Source: a virus
Strand: one strand, 5' to 3'
DNA: 61,460 bases
Virus record (IMG/VR): IMGVR_UViG_3300025674_000039
Coordinates: 1-61,460 of that record
Shown here piece after piece: positions 23,920 to 34,408 of the stretch. The position numbers and the translations under genes were made by a program. The notes under the pieces are model-generated. The model saw only the letters and a list, made by a program, of their open reading frames with translations, was not told the DNA's origin and searched no databases. How positions within the stretch are numbered: position 1 is the first letter of the stretch; every line of letters begins with the position of its first letter.

Positions 23920-26490
23920 ATGGCATCTAAATTCTATGTACAGGATAAGGGAGTATATATCCCTACAGATGGATTAGCACAATCCTTTTCGGTACTAAAC
24001 TTCGAATCAGGAAACAGTTTAGGTGTAGGTACGGAAACTGTTACCCCTACTGTAAATGCAGATAATCCAAACTTTATCTCAAATATCTTACAGCAAGATC
24101 TTTGGGGTTATGATAGTGAGGAGAGTTTATATAGAGTCAGTTCTGTAGGTATTGGAACTACTCAAGTAATCGGGCAATTTAATGTTGGTGAAGAAGGTAA
24201 TGATTTCGTTATTACTGATCTTGGAGATGTTGGAATCGGAATAGAACAACCAACATTCAAATTAGAAGTAGCTGGAAATGCAAAGGTTCAACAAGAAGCA
24301 GAGATTGGATCTACTTTAGACGTTACTGGTGCTACAACTTTAAATAATACACTTGACGTTACATCTACAACTACACTAAATGACACTTTAGATGTTTTTG
24401 GCGCAACATCAATCACTAACACTCTAAGTGTAAGTCAAAATACTACACTTGGAGCGAACTTAAGTGTTGCGGCTCAAACTACTCTTTCAGATACATTGAC
24501 TGTAGCAGGTCAAACTACTCTTAATGACACTCTGACAGTAACTTCTACAACTACATTAAATGAAACTTTATCTGTAACAGCAGCAACTACTCTCAATGAT
24601 ACTCTTGATGTCAGTGGAGATGTTACTGTTACCAGCACTACTGGATCGGTAGACAAAGATACAGGTTCTATCGTTACTGAAGGTGGTGTTGGTATTGAAG
24701 AGAACTTAAATGTAGGAGTAAATGCTAAAATTGGAGGAGTTCTTGAGTTAGAATCTTTCCTCAGAGATGTCAATGACTATACGGCAGATGATAAGAAAGA
24801 TTGGAGATTATCTGCAGTAGGAACAGGTGTCTCTTGGAGACCATCTGGTGTTGAAACTCAGAATACTATCTGGGTTACTAAGGATGGAAATGATAATAAT
24901 ACTGGATTGCTAGAAGGTGATGCTAAGGCAACGATTGGTGCTGCTGCAGCCGCTGCACAGGAAGGAGATACGATCATCATCAAACCAGGTATCTACGTTG
25001 AAAACAATCCTATTGGTCTTCGCACTGATGTTTCTGTTACTGGAGAAGATATACGACTGGTTACAGTAACACCTCAGAATGTTAACCTGGATGTTTTCCA
25101 TGTAAGACGTGGATGTCTCATTGAAAACCTAAACTTTGCAGGAACTAGTGTTTCAGTAAATCACAGTGGTTGTGGTGCAGTTGCATTCCCTCCTACGGTT
25201 CTTTCTGAAAGAGCAAACACTGGATATATTGCCGATGGTCCTGCCCTAGAAGGTCCAAGTGGAAGATGGAGATCTCCATATATTCGTAACTGTACCAACT
25301 TCATGACTGGAAGTATCGGTATGAGGATTAATGGTGACCATGCTTCTGTATCAGATCCAATCAATAATATTGGTAATAATCTGAAGTCAATGGTTTGTGA
25401 CTCATTCACCCAATATAATGAAAATGGCATTGGTGTTTCGATCACGAACAATGGTTATGCTCAGTTAGTTTCTATCTTCACTATTGCATCGGATATTGGA
25501 ATCTACTGTGATACTGGTGGATCATGTGACCTTACAAACTCTAACTCTTCCTTCGGTAACTTTGGTCTATATGCTGTTGGTCTTGGTATAACTGAGTACA
25601 GTGGAGTTGTAGATCGTTATCCTCCATCAAAAACTTCTCCAGGTGTAATTGCCAATAGTGATGTTGTTACATTCAATAGTGTATATGATGTCTTCAATAA
25701 TGTTAGAAGACCTTATGATGGGCAGGCGATCTTCTTTAAGATTGATCTGACAAATTATGGTGATGTTGATCAAACCTACGTCGCTGGTTTACCATCAAAC
25801 GTTCTTACTGAACCTATGTTACAGGTTCAGGAAATTAAAGTCACCAATGGTGGAAGTGGATTCTCTCCTCTTGCACCACCTACTGTGATTGTAAGAGATG
25901 CAGACGATTTTACGCAAGATCCAAAAGGACCACAGGGAATTATTGCAGAACTGAGTCCTACCATTGATGAAGTGACAGGATCTATCACTGCTATTGATGT
26001 TGTAAATAGTGGTAGAAACTATCTTCCTTCACAAAACCTTGAGGTCTTTATTGATGGCGGAGGAGCAACTGCAGAGCTTATAACACAACCAATTTATTAC
26101 ACGGTTGATGTCGCCACAGAAGTCACCCCTGTAAGTGGAATCTCTACAGTCACATTCAACCAGTTTATTCCTTACGAACTGTTTGGTGGAGAAGAAGTAT
26201 CGTTTAAGAGGATTAGTAGAATCCTAACCAGTTCTCACTCATTCGAATACATCGGTACTGGTGTTGATATAAATAACTCAACACCTTTCCAAGGCGCTGT
26301 TCCTATTAAGGAAAATGAAATCGTTGCATTAGATGGTGCCCAAATTCCATTTACTAGCACGGACCAAAAAGGTAATTTTGATATTGGAGAGGGATTCCAA
26401 ATTAACCAACCAACAGCAACGATTCGTGGAAGAGATTTTAGTAAGGCAATACAAGCAGAAGTCACACCGCTTATACTCGCATTAAGGTAA
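23920..26490 (+). CDS. Structural protein with stalk repeats and pectin-lyase-like domain, 856 aa
   Basis: Residues ~130-240 are nine or so 12-residue repeats (TTLNDTLDV type), the pattern of a trimeric beta stalk. Residues ~310-560 begin WVTKDGNDNNTG and contain TIIIKPGIYVENNPIG, the start of a right-handed beta-helix (pectin-lyase-like) domain, suggestive of polysaccharide binding or cleavage, with no catalytic residues that I can assign. A GSGF/GRNY module follows at ~640-720. It may be a fibre or tailspike; enzymatic activity is not shown. Confidence 0.8.
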   Translation: MASKFYVQDKGVYIPTDGLAQSFSVLNFESGNSLGVGTETVTPTVNADNPNFISNILQQDLWGYDSEESLYRVSSVGIGTTQVIGQFNVGEEGNDFVITDLGDVGIGIEQPTFKLEVAGNAKVQQEAEIGSTLDVTGATTLNNTLDVTSTTTLNDTLDVFGATSITNTLSVSQNTTLGANLSVAAQTTLSDTLTVAGQTTLNDTLTVTSTTTLNETLSVTAATTLNDTLDVSGDVTVTSTTGSVDKDTGSIVTEGGVGIEENLNVGVNAKIGGVLELESFLRDVNDYTADDKKDWRLSAVGTGVSWRPSGVETQNTIWVTKDGNDNNTGLLEGDAKATIGAAAAAAQEGDTIIIKPGIYVENNPIGLRTDVSVTGEDIRLVTVTPQNVNLDVFHVRRGCLIENLNFAGTSVSVNHSGCGAVAFPPTVLSERANTGYIADGPALEGPSGRWRSPYIRNCTNFMTGSIGMRINGDHASVSDPINNIGNNLKSMVCDSFTQYNENGIGVSITNNGYAQLVSIFTIASDIGIYCDTGGSCDLTNSNSSFGNFGLYAVGLGITEYSGVVDRYPPSKTSPGVIANSDVVTFNSVYDVFNNVRRPYDGQAIFFKIDLTNYGDVDQTYVAGLPSNVLTEPMLQVQEIKVTNGGSGFSPLAPPTVIVRDADDFTQDPKGPQGIIAELSPTIDEVTGSITAIDVVNSGRNYLPSQNLEVFIDGGGATAELITQPIYYTVDVATEVTPVSGISTVTFNQFIPYELFGGEEVSFKRISRILTSSHSFEYIGTGVDINNSTPFQGAVPIKENEIVALDGAQIPFTSTDQKGNFDIGEGFQINQPTATIRGRDFSKAIQAEVTPLILALR
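24307..24636 (+). repeat. 36-bp degenerate tandem repeats
   Basis: About nine 36-bp units encoding 12-residue repeats around T-L-(N/S)-(D/E)-T-L-x-V. Degenerate at the DNA level, so an old structural repeat. Confidence 0.8.
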
Positions 26491-26496
26491 AAAATT

Positions 26497-27471
26497 ATGG
26501 CAGTTGCACCACTTAATAAGTTTTTAACAGTTGCTGTTCCAGTAGCACCTGGTGAGCAGACGATCTATACAACTCCAACTGGAGTTTCTGCCATCGTTCT
26601 GTATGCTCAGTGCGCTAACGTTGGTGTTGGAACATTCCCTACAGTTACGTTTACTCATCGAAGAAAGAGTACTTCTGCAAGAACAGTAGGAAATACTAGA
26701 AATATTAGAGTAATTAAAGACATTGAAATTCCTCCAAATGATTCTCTAGTCATTATTGATGGTAGATTGGTTCTGGAAAGAACTGCTATCATTACTGACT
26801 CTATTGTTATTAGTGGTCAGCAAGAAGGAATAGTTGATATTGATGGTTGTGAATATGATGAAAATACTGGTATCACAATAGTTTCTACTCTACAAGCACA
26901 TAATTTCCAAGTTGGTGATGAGATTACCATGAGTAATCTGAGATTCACCTGTACCCCAGGAAACTATGGATTGACGACAAGCATTTTCCCAAATCCACAG
27001 AAGTCATTCATTGTTGATAAAGTTCCAGATGCTAACACATTTGTTACTGATTCTGGAATTTCTTTAGGCATTCCTCATACATTTGTGCCTGCAGCGCACA
27101 CATTTGCTGGTGCAGATACGGGTGCAATCACAGTAACTAGTGGATCTGGTGGACCATTCACTCCAACTACTGCTACATATGATGGAGCAACTGGTTTGAT
27201 GGTTGTCACGGTTCCAAATCATGGATTAACAAATGGTAATACGGTCAGAATTACCGATGAATCAATTTACTTTAAGTGTAGTACAGATAATTTTGTTGAG
27301 AAAAAAGGTTATCCAAGAGCTACTGACCCTATTTCTGGAGTTGATATAACAGTCCAGAACGCAACAGTAAATACATTTACACTTGATGTTGGACCATCCC
27401 CAACTGGAGGAAGAGCAGCTCCTCTTCAAATGGAATTTATTTGCAGCATCCTAGAAAATAGCACCACATAA
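26497..27471 (+). CDS. Virion structural protein, 324 aa
   Basis: Opens with a short beta sandwich (AVPVAPGEQTIYTTPTGVSA ... TFTHRRKS). It then has two HNF/HGL modules (LQAHNFQVGDEITM; VPNHGLTNGNTVRI) that recur in the 1925-aa protein at 36851-42628. Six nt after the 856-aa gene and 5 nt before the giant fibre gene, so it is probably a fibre partner or adaptor. Confidence 0.75.
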   Translation: MAVAPLNKFLTVAVPVAPGEQTIYTTPTGVSAIVLYAQCANVGVGTFPTVTFTHRRKSTSARTVGNTRNIRVIKDIEIPPNDSLVIIDGRLVLERTAIITDSIVISGQQEGIVDIDGCEYDENTGITIVSTLQAHNFQVGDEITMSNLRFTCTPGNYGLTTSIFPNPQKSFIVDKVPDANTFVTDSGISLGIPHTFVPAAHTFAGADTGAITVTSGSGGPFTPTTATYDGATGLMVVTVPNHGLTNGNTVRITDESIYFKCSTDNFVEKKGYPRATDPISGVDITVQNATVNTFTLDVGPSPTGGRAAPLQMEFICSILENSTT

Positions 27472-27476
27472 TAATT

Positions 27477-30400
27477 ATGCCAAGATATCTATCCGGACGC
27501 ACTAGAACATCAGATTCAGAGAGATTAACTGATGATAGATATGATTACCTATCTCTAGGTGATGCTGAACCTAACCTTGGTAATCCAGTATCGCCAGGAG
27601 ATATAGTTCCTGTTGGTCAGCAATATCAAATTATTTCTATCCAAGGATATCCAGGAGAGAGATATTGGGTTCCTCGCGGTGGTGGAATTCTTCCAGGATC
27701 GATATCTGTATTTGATGAAGATGTATTGGTCGGTGGACTTAGTAGTACCACTCAATTAAATTTTACTGGAAGTGCTATTCAGGCAGTAGGATCTAATACT
27801 GGATTACCTAATCCAGGTATTGCCGTAACCATTGCATTTGCTCCTCCTGGGAATAATGGAGAAGTTTTATTCAAGGAATCTGGAGATTTTGCGACATCTA
27901 CAGGTTTAACTTTTGATATATCTGAAGAATATCTTGGTATTGGTGGTTCTATATCTGTAGGGGCAGATCGTAGTGTATTCAATGCGGGTACAAATAATGC
28001 AGGAATTGCTAGTGTAGGTATCAACACAGCATCACCAACATATACTTTAGACATTAATGGTGATGTTAGAATAAGAGGGACAATCGTTGACTTCAATGGT
28101 AACGAAGGAACTCCTTCTCAACTTTTAACTAAGAATATTTTTGGTGGACTGACCTGGATAGATTCTGGTGCTCTTCCATCTGCTGCTGGTGGTTATTATA
28201 GAACAGTTCAGTTCCATAATAACGTTGGTCTGGTTGATGGTGCTCTAGAGTTTGTATACAATGATGTTCAGGGATCTGTAGGTATTGGTAGCACTATTCC
28301 TAAAACTGGTAAGCGTTTAGATGTTTTAGGAGATTCTGTATTTACTGGCAACATAGAAATTGTTGGTGTTCTTACTGCCACTGATCTAGAAACTACAGAT
28401 CTTGGTGTATCCGGAATTGCTACTGCAAATCGACTGACTGTCTTTGGCGATGCTGGATTCGAAGATATTGATGCTAGACACGGTGCTTATACTGGAATTG
28501 TAACAGCAGCGAAGTTTGTTGGTGATATTGATGTTGTTGATCTATTCGTTACTGGTATTGCAAGTTTCAATAATATCGGTGCAACTGGTATTATTACGAC
28601 AAATCAGTTAACTGTTTATGATGCTGCTAATTTTCAAGGAAGCACTACTATTGAACGACTAAATGTCACTGAGTTTCTTGAAACTCTTGCTTTTAGAGCA
28701 ACTGGTGTTTCCACTATTGGAAGTATAAAAGTTGAGAATAGTACTTTATCTACTAATGCAGGAAATATTATTATCAATTCAGGTGGTGGTGGAATACTTC
28801 AAGTTATTGACCCACTATTTGTTGATAATGCTACTCAATCTACCAGTTCTGGTACAGGATCAATCATTACTCTTGGTGGAGTTGGAATTGCCAAGAATTT
28901 GAATGTAGATGGTGAAGTAAAATTAGCAACTAATGGCGGAATCACAACCACTGGTGGTGATCTTTATGTTGACGGTGATTTATATGTTACTGATGATGTA
29001 TTTTACGATGAACTCAATGCTAACAGAGGAGAATTTGTAGAATATCTTCAAACAGATGATTTTTATGTAACTGGAGTATCTACTTTCTTAGGAAATGTCT
29101 ACATGGATGGTAGAGAGATTGGAATCTCTACCTTCATAGATAACAAGACAGTATGGGATCAAAGAAATACTGATGGAACTACTCATGATACGAGTAGTGT
29201 AGTATCTTTATCTGCTGCTTCTGCATTTGTTTGGAACAATAAAGATCCTTCTGGAATCAATACTACATTAACCATTACGGGTTGGTGGGATGATAATGCA
29301 TATATTGATAATAGATCTGCAAATGGAGAAATAATTTTTAGAACTGGATTTACTGAAGAAACACCATTAACAAGTATTCCAGATTTACTAATTGATGCTA
29401 ATGGAAATATTGGTATCGGAACAGATAATGCGGCAGACAAGTTACAAGTTGACGGAAATATACTTCCCACTAAGGATGGGACATATAATGTTGGATCACC
29501 AACACTCCGTTGGAATACTATCTTTGCGACAACTCTAAACGGAACTCTAACTGGTACTGCAGATAATTCTAATAATGTTCTTACTCAAAGTAGTAATACT
29601 AATTCTTCTTTCTATCTGACATTTGTTAATAGTGATAATAGTCCTGCAGCATTTGAGCAAGTATTTACTGATAGCGACTTATCATATAACCCATCTACAA
29701 ATACCTTAAGTGGAACAAATGCATTATTCATAAACAATTTTGAAGTACAAGGAAATTCCACTTTCGGTAATGCTAGTACAGATACAGTTTCTTTCCAAGC
29801 ATCTCTGAATAGCGACTTACTCCCAAATGCTGATGGTACAAGGAAGATTGGTAATACTTTGTTTAGATATGATGAAATTCATGCTATAGATTTCTTTGGA
29901 AACATCAGTGGAACATCAAGTAATGCTAATAATGTTCTTACGATAGAAGATACCAGCAACAATGACTTCCATCTAACTTTTGTTGTCGATAACAATACTC
30001 CTAATGGAAATTTTGAAGCAGTAAAAACAAATGCAAATCTCACATATAATCCTGCAACTGGAGATGTACGCACAACAGGAGATATTGTTTCCGGAAAGGA
30101 TAGTGGTGGAGTTTCATTAACTATCAACGATGGTTATGGAGATGCTAATATTGCATTTAACCATCAAAATGGAATTCCAGAGCAAGCTGGAAACTCTGCA
30201 AGAATTCAAGTCAATACTGATTCTAATGGCAATGCCAGAATGGACTTTGGTATTAAGTCCAGTGTTGGTGCTGGTGTAGCAGTAACACCTGATTACATCA
30301 TGAGAATTCAAGATGGTGTCATTCAACCATTTGGAGATGCTGCTATCGACTTTGGTACGGCATCATTGCGTTGGAAAGATGTTTATGCCCAGAACTTTAT

Positions 30401-33400
30401 TGGAAATGTTACTGGAACTACTGACAGTGCAAATAAAGTTCTAGTTACTGCTTCTAATTCTAATGCAGCTCACTTTATTACTTTTGTAGATAGTAATAAT
30501 GCCTCTCCAGGTGATTCTGAGGCGGTTTATAGTGATACTAATTTACAGTATAATCCAAGTACAAATACTTTACAAACGACTGATTTACTTGTCACTGGTG
30601 ATTTTGATGTAAATGGAAATGTTGATTTAGGTAATGCTGCATCAGACACTATCAGTTTCAATGGAACTGTAGATACAAATATTTTACCAACTACAGATAG
30701 TACAGTTGATCTTGGAAGCAATACTGTAAGATGGGCAACTATCTATGCAGATACCTTTGATGGCACATTCTCAGGAACAGCAGACAATGCCAATAACATT
30801 CTAACTGGTGCTAACGATACAAATGCAAACTTCTATCTGACCTTTGTAGATAGTAATAATTCTACGGCAGCATTTGAATCGTTATCGACCGATGCTAACA
30901 TCACATATAATCCAAACTCAAATACATTATCAGTTTCCAACTTAACTGTAAATGAATTACTTTCTGCAACTGGAGATGTTGATCTTGGTGATCAAGCTTC
31001 CGATACTGTTTCAATCATTGGTCGTGTTGACACAAATATTATTCCAAGTACAGATAATACTTTGGATCTTGGATCATCTACCCTTAAGTATGCAAACGTT
31101 TATGCAACAACCTTTAATGGAGCATTCCAAGGTACTGCTGATTCTGCAAACACTGTATTAACAGTCACTAATACCACTGATGCTAATTTCTTCCTTACAT
31201 TTGTAGATAGTAATAATTCAGCACCTGGTCAGAATGAAGCAGTATATACTGATTCTAATATCGTATATAATCCAAATGATAATGCTCTGACAATACCAAA
31301 TATTAATGTCAGTACAGAACTGAGTGTTTCTGGAAACACTACTCTTGGTAGTGATATTTCAGATTCAGTAACATTCAATGCTGGTGTAGAAACAATACTG
31401 CCATTTGCAGATTCGTCCTATGATATTGGATCTAGCAGTGAACGCTTTGCTACAATTTATGCAGATACCTTCAATGGAACATTCCAAGGAACTGCTGATT
31501 CAGCACTACAAGTTAGAACTACTACAAATGCTACTAGTGGAACTTTCTATCTAACATTCGTTGATAGTAATAACACTGCTCCAGGCACTAATGAAAATGT
31601 ATACACTGATGCTGGAATAACTTATAATCCAAATTCAAATCTTCTAACTATTGCCAATGTACAAGTAACCACGAATCTTGAATCTCGCGGAAACACTACT
31701 TTAGGCAATGCTAATACTGATAATGTGACCTTTACTGCCCGTGTTGACAGTAATATCAGACCACAAACTGATGATACCTATGATCTTGGAAGTTCAACCA
31801 GGAGATGGGGAAATGTTTATGCAACGACATTCAATGGTGCCTTCGCAGGAACTGCAGATGATGCCGATCAAATTGCTGTAGTAGATAATTCTGATGATGC
31901 TAGCTTCAACTTAATATTCGTAGATCAGAGTGCTGATTCATATAAGTCAGTTTATCAAGATGCTGGAATTACTTACAATCCATCTACAAATCTTGCTACG
32001 ATTTCAAATCTGACTGTAAGTACAACCGCAAACTTAAATGGTGATACTGATTTAGGCAATGCTGATACTGATACTGTAACCTTTACTGCCCGTGTTGACA
32101 GTAATATCGTTCCTAGTGCAGATGTAACATACAGTCTTGGATCTGCTTCTTTACGTTGGGATAATGTATATGCAAATACATTCAATGGAACATTTCAAGG
32201 AACTGCAGGTAGTGCATCAGAAATTATTGTTACTGATGACGCCACAAATACTAATTATGTTTTACTTTTCTCTGAAGGATCAAATACTGGAGGTGTTCAA
32301 AGATCTGTTAAGAGTGATGGTGATATTACCTATAATCCTTCTACAAATACCTTATCAACTAGTAATATTACTTCTGTTGGAACTCTTAATGCACAGGGTG
32401 ATGTAATTATTGGTCAGTCAAATACTGAAACTCTTACAGTTAATGCCTATGTGGGCACTGATCTTATTCCAGATCAACCTGGTACACGTAATTTAGGAGA
32501 TGTAACTAATAAGTGGGATACTGTTTTTGCAAATACTTTTAACGGTACATTTACAGGAACTGCAGACATTACAGAACAAGTTATTATTGGAACTAATACA
32601 ACTAATGCTACCTTCTATTTAACTTTTGTCGATAGTGATAACAGTCCTGCAGCAGCAGAAACAATTTATAGTGATGATGCAATAACCTATAATCCATTTA
32701 CGGCTACTTTAGGTACAACAAATCTAACTTTAAGTGGAAATCTTATTGCCAATGGAAATACTGATATTGGAGATGACGTTGGTGATACTTTAAGTATTAA
32801 TGCAAGTGTAGATACTAATATTATTCCTGATACAGATGGTATTCGTAATTTAGGATCACCTTCAGTTAAATGGGGTACAGTTTATGCGGATAATTTCAAT
32901 GGAACAATTTCTGGAAGTGTAGCGTCTGCTGACGCAGTTCTTACTGGAGCAAATGGAACCAATGCAGATCTGTATATAACATTTGTTCTTGACAATAATG
33001 CTGCTAATGATAGACAAGCAGAAGATCTGTATACAGATGACGCACTGAAATACAATCCAAATGATAATCTACTCACTCTTAGAAAACTTACGGTAGAAAA
33101 TAATGTAACCCTTGGTGATGCCGCTACAGATGAAATTGCCTTTAATGGAAGTTCTAGTACAAACTTTGTTCCATTAACAGATAGTACATATGATTTAGGA
33201 ACTGCCTCTAATAAGTGGGCTACTGTTTATGCAGATACCTTTAACGGAACTTTCTCAGGAACTGCAGATCAAGCTGATGCCATACTAACTGTTGCCAGTA
33301 ATTCATCTGGAGATTTTTATATAACCTTTGTTGATAGTAACAATACCACCGCAGATTATGAATCAGTTAGCACAAATAGCAATTTCAAATATGTTCCTAC

Positions 33401-34391
33401 TACCGAAACTTTAGAGACAAGTAATGTATCAGCTTCTACAAGAGTAACTGCTGGTGATGGTGGTGGTGCAGTTGCTTTGACCATCAATGACGGTGGCGGA
33501 AATGCAAACGTAACCTTCAACCATGCTGGAACAGCTCCAGATAAGACAGGAAATGCTGGTAGAATCAGCGTAAATGTTGATTCTACAACTGATCCAAGAA
33601 TGAACTTTGAGGTTGCTGCAAACCTCACAGCAGATATTCCTGCTAATACAACTGAAATTGCACATGTTGCTTCGACAGGTTTCCATCCTGGAGCAGATTC
33701 AACTTATAATCTTGGGGAATCAGATAATAAGTGGGATAACATCTATGTCAATAGCATAAATGGAGCAAATATTGGTGGTGGTGGAGGAGGACTCGGAGGA
33801 CTTCCATCTGGAACAAGATTAGCATTCCAGCAAGCTGCTGCTCCAACTGGATGGACAGTCGATACTACATATGATAACTATGCAATTCGACTGCGTGATG
33901 GAACGGGAACTTTAGGTAGCCGAACAAACGGCATCTCATTTACCGCAGCATTTGCTAATAGAACTGTGGTCCTACCAAGGCACCAACACTCTGGTACATC
34001 TGATAATGCAGATACAAACCACACTCACACTGGTACTACAAGTAACCAGAATAGCAATCACACTCACGCTGGTACTACAAACAACGATTCTCCTGATCAC
34101 AGCCACGGAATGAACAACTTCCCTAACAGGAATGTTGAGCGTGGTAATAGAGGTAATCGATCTGCAAGAGATGAACAAAGAGGAACTAGAGCTTCTGACG
34201 GTGCAAGTACTAGACACACACACGGATTCGCAACTGGTGGTATCAGTAGCAACCACAGTCACACATTTACTACTAGTGGTCAAGACCAGAGTCACACGCA
34301 CACATTTGATTCATCATTTGAAGGAACGAATGGTGCTGCAATGGACTTCCGAGTTAACTATGTTGACTTCATTATCGCACAGAAAAATTAA
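27477..34391 (+). CDS. Giant tail fibre protein with His-rich tip, 2304 aa
   Basis: Residues 1-650: fibre-type beta repeats with phrases such as ASPTYTLDINGDVRI. Residues ~660-2000: eleven ~119-residue repeats, each with LGS...RW, NGTFSGTAD, YLTFVDSNN and YNP..N.L segments. Two copies of a SLTINDG...FNH insert (~890, ~2000). C-terminus: a collar (APTGWTVD) and then seven HxH motifs with a central ERGNR/ARDE block, the plan of the T4 gp37 needle whose seven HxH motifs bind iron. Likely receptor-binding fibre. No intramolecular chaperone is seen. Confidence 0.85.
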   Translation: MPRYLSGRTRTSDSERLTDDRYDYLSLGDAEPNLGNPVSPGDIVPVGQQYQIISIQGYPGERYWVPRGGGILPGSISVFDEDVLVGGLSSTTQLNFTGSAIQAVGSNTGLPNPGIAVTIAFAPPGNNGEVLFKESGDFATSTGLTFDISEEYLGIGGSISVGADRSVFNAGTNNAGIASVGINTASPTYTLDINGDVRIRGTIVDFNGNEGTPSQLLTKNIFGGLTWIDSGALPSAAGGYYRTVQFHNNVGLVDGALEFVYNDVQGSVGIGSTIPKTGKRLDVLGDSVFTGNIEIVGVLTATDLETTDLGVSGIATANRLTVFGDAGFEDIDARHGAYTGIVTAAKFVGDIDVVDLFVTGIASFNNIGATGIITTNQLTVYDAANFQGSTTIERLNVTEFLETLAFRATGVSTIGSIKVENSTLSTNAGNIIINSGGGGILQVIDPLFVDNATQSTSSGTGSIITLGGVGIAKNLNVDGEVKLATNGGITTTGGDLYVDGDLYVTDDVFYDELNANRGEFVEYLQTDDFYVTGVSTFLGNVYMDGREIGISTFIDNKTVWDQRNTDGTTHDTSSVVSLSAASAFVWNNKDPSGINTTLTITGWWDDNAYIDNRSANGEIIFRTGFTEETPLTSIPDLLIDANGNIGIGTDNAADKLQVDGNILPTKDGTYNVGSPTLRWNTIFATTLNGTLTGTADNSNNVLTQSSNTNSSFYLTFVNSDNSPAAFEQVFTDSDLSYNPSTNTLSGTNALFINNFEVQGNSTFGNASTDTVSFQASLNSDLLPNADGTRKIGNTLFRYDEIHAIDFFGNISGTSSNANNVLTIEDTSNNDFHLTFVVDNNTPNGNFEAVKTNANLTYNPATGDVRTTGDIVSGKDSGGVSLTINDGYGDANIAFNHQNGIPEQAGNSARIQVNTDSNGNARMDFGIKSSVGAGVAVTPDYIMRIQDGVIQPFGDAAIDFGTASLRWKDVYAQNFIGNVTGTTDSANKVLVTASNSNAAHFITFVDSNNASPGDSEAVYSDTNLQYNPSTNTLQTTDLLVTGDFDVNGNVDLGNAASDTISFNGTVDTNILPTTDSTVDLGSNTVRWATIYADTFDGTFSGTADNANNILTGANDTNANFYLTFVDSNNSTAAFESLSTDANITYNPNSNTLSVSNLTVNELLSATGDVDLGDQASDTVSIIGRVDTNIIPSTDNTLDLGSSTLKYANVYATTFNGAFQGTADSANTVLTVTNTTDANFFLTFVDSNNSAPGQNEAVYTDSNIVYNPNDNALTIPNINVSTELSVSGNTTLGSDISDSVTFNAGVETILPFADSSYDIGSSSERFATIYADTFNGTFQGTADSALQVRTTTNATSGTFYLTFVDSNNTAPGTNENVYTDAGITYNPNSNLLTIANVQVTTNLESRGNTTLGNANTDNVTFTARVDSNIRPQTDDTYDLGSSTRRWGNVYATTFNGAFAGTADDADQIAVVDNSDDASFNLIFVDQSADSYKSVYQDAGITYNPSTNLATISNLTVSTTANLNGDTDLGNADTDTVTFTARVDSNIVPSADVTYSLGSASLRWDNVYANTFNGTFQGTAGSASEIIVTDDATNTNYVLLFSEGSNTGGVQRSVKSDGDITYNPSTNTLSTSNITSVGTLNAQGDVIIGQSNTETLTVNAYVGTDLIPDQPGTRNLGDVTNKWDTVFANTFNGTFTGTADITEQVIIGTNTTNATFYLTFVDSDNSPAAAETIYSDDAITYNPFTATLGTTNLTLSGNLIANGNTDIGDDVGDTLSINASVDTNIIPDTDGIRNLGSPSVKWGTVYADNFNGTISGSVASADAVLTGANGTNADLYITFVLDNNAANDRQAEDLYTDDALKYNPNDNLLTLRKLTVENNVTLGDAATDEIAFNGSSSTNFVPLTDSTYDLGTASNKWATVYADTFNGTFSGTADQADAILTVASNSSGDFYITFVDSNNTTADYESVSTNSNFKYVPTTETLETSNVSASTRVTAGDGGGAVALTINDGGGNANVTFNHAGTAPDKTGNAGRISVNVDSTTDPRMNFEVAANLTADIPANTTEIAHVASTGFHPGADSTYNLGESDNKWDNIYVNSINGANIGGGGGGLGGLPSGTRLAFQQAAAPTGWTVDTTYDNYAIRLRDGTGTLGSRTNGISFTAAFANRTVVLPRHQHSGTSDNADTNHTHTGTTSNQNSNHTHAGTTNNDSPDHSHGMNNFPNRNVERGNRGNRSARDEQRGTRASDGASTRHTHGFATGGISSNHSHTFTTSGQDQSHTHTFDSSFEGTNGAAMDFRVNYVDFIIAQKN
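29460..33450 (+). repeat. ~356-bp tandem repeats in the giant fibre gene
   Basis: Eleven units, scored by the YNP codons near 29684, 30041, 30547, 30903, 31264, 31620, 31973, 32329, 32686, 33050 and 33387 (YVP in the last). Spacing is 337-364 nt except one of 506 nt, which holds an inserted module. Diverged in DNA but conserved in protein. Confidence 0.85.
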
Positions 34392-34408
34392 TTTAGGAGT
34401 ATAAAATT

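Noticed and set aside
23920-26490. Calling the 856-aa protein a polysaccharide lyase
   Set aside because: A beta-helix-like start is visible but no catalytic residues can be assigned, so only the fold is suggested.
29460-33450. Regular repeats considered as a CRISPR array
   Set aside because: Repeats are ~356 bp, diverged, in frame and translated; no short identical direct repeats with unique spacers.
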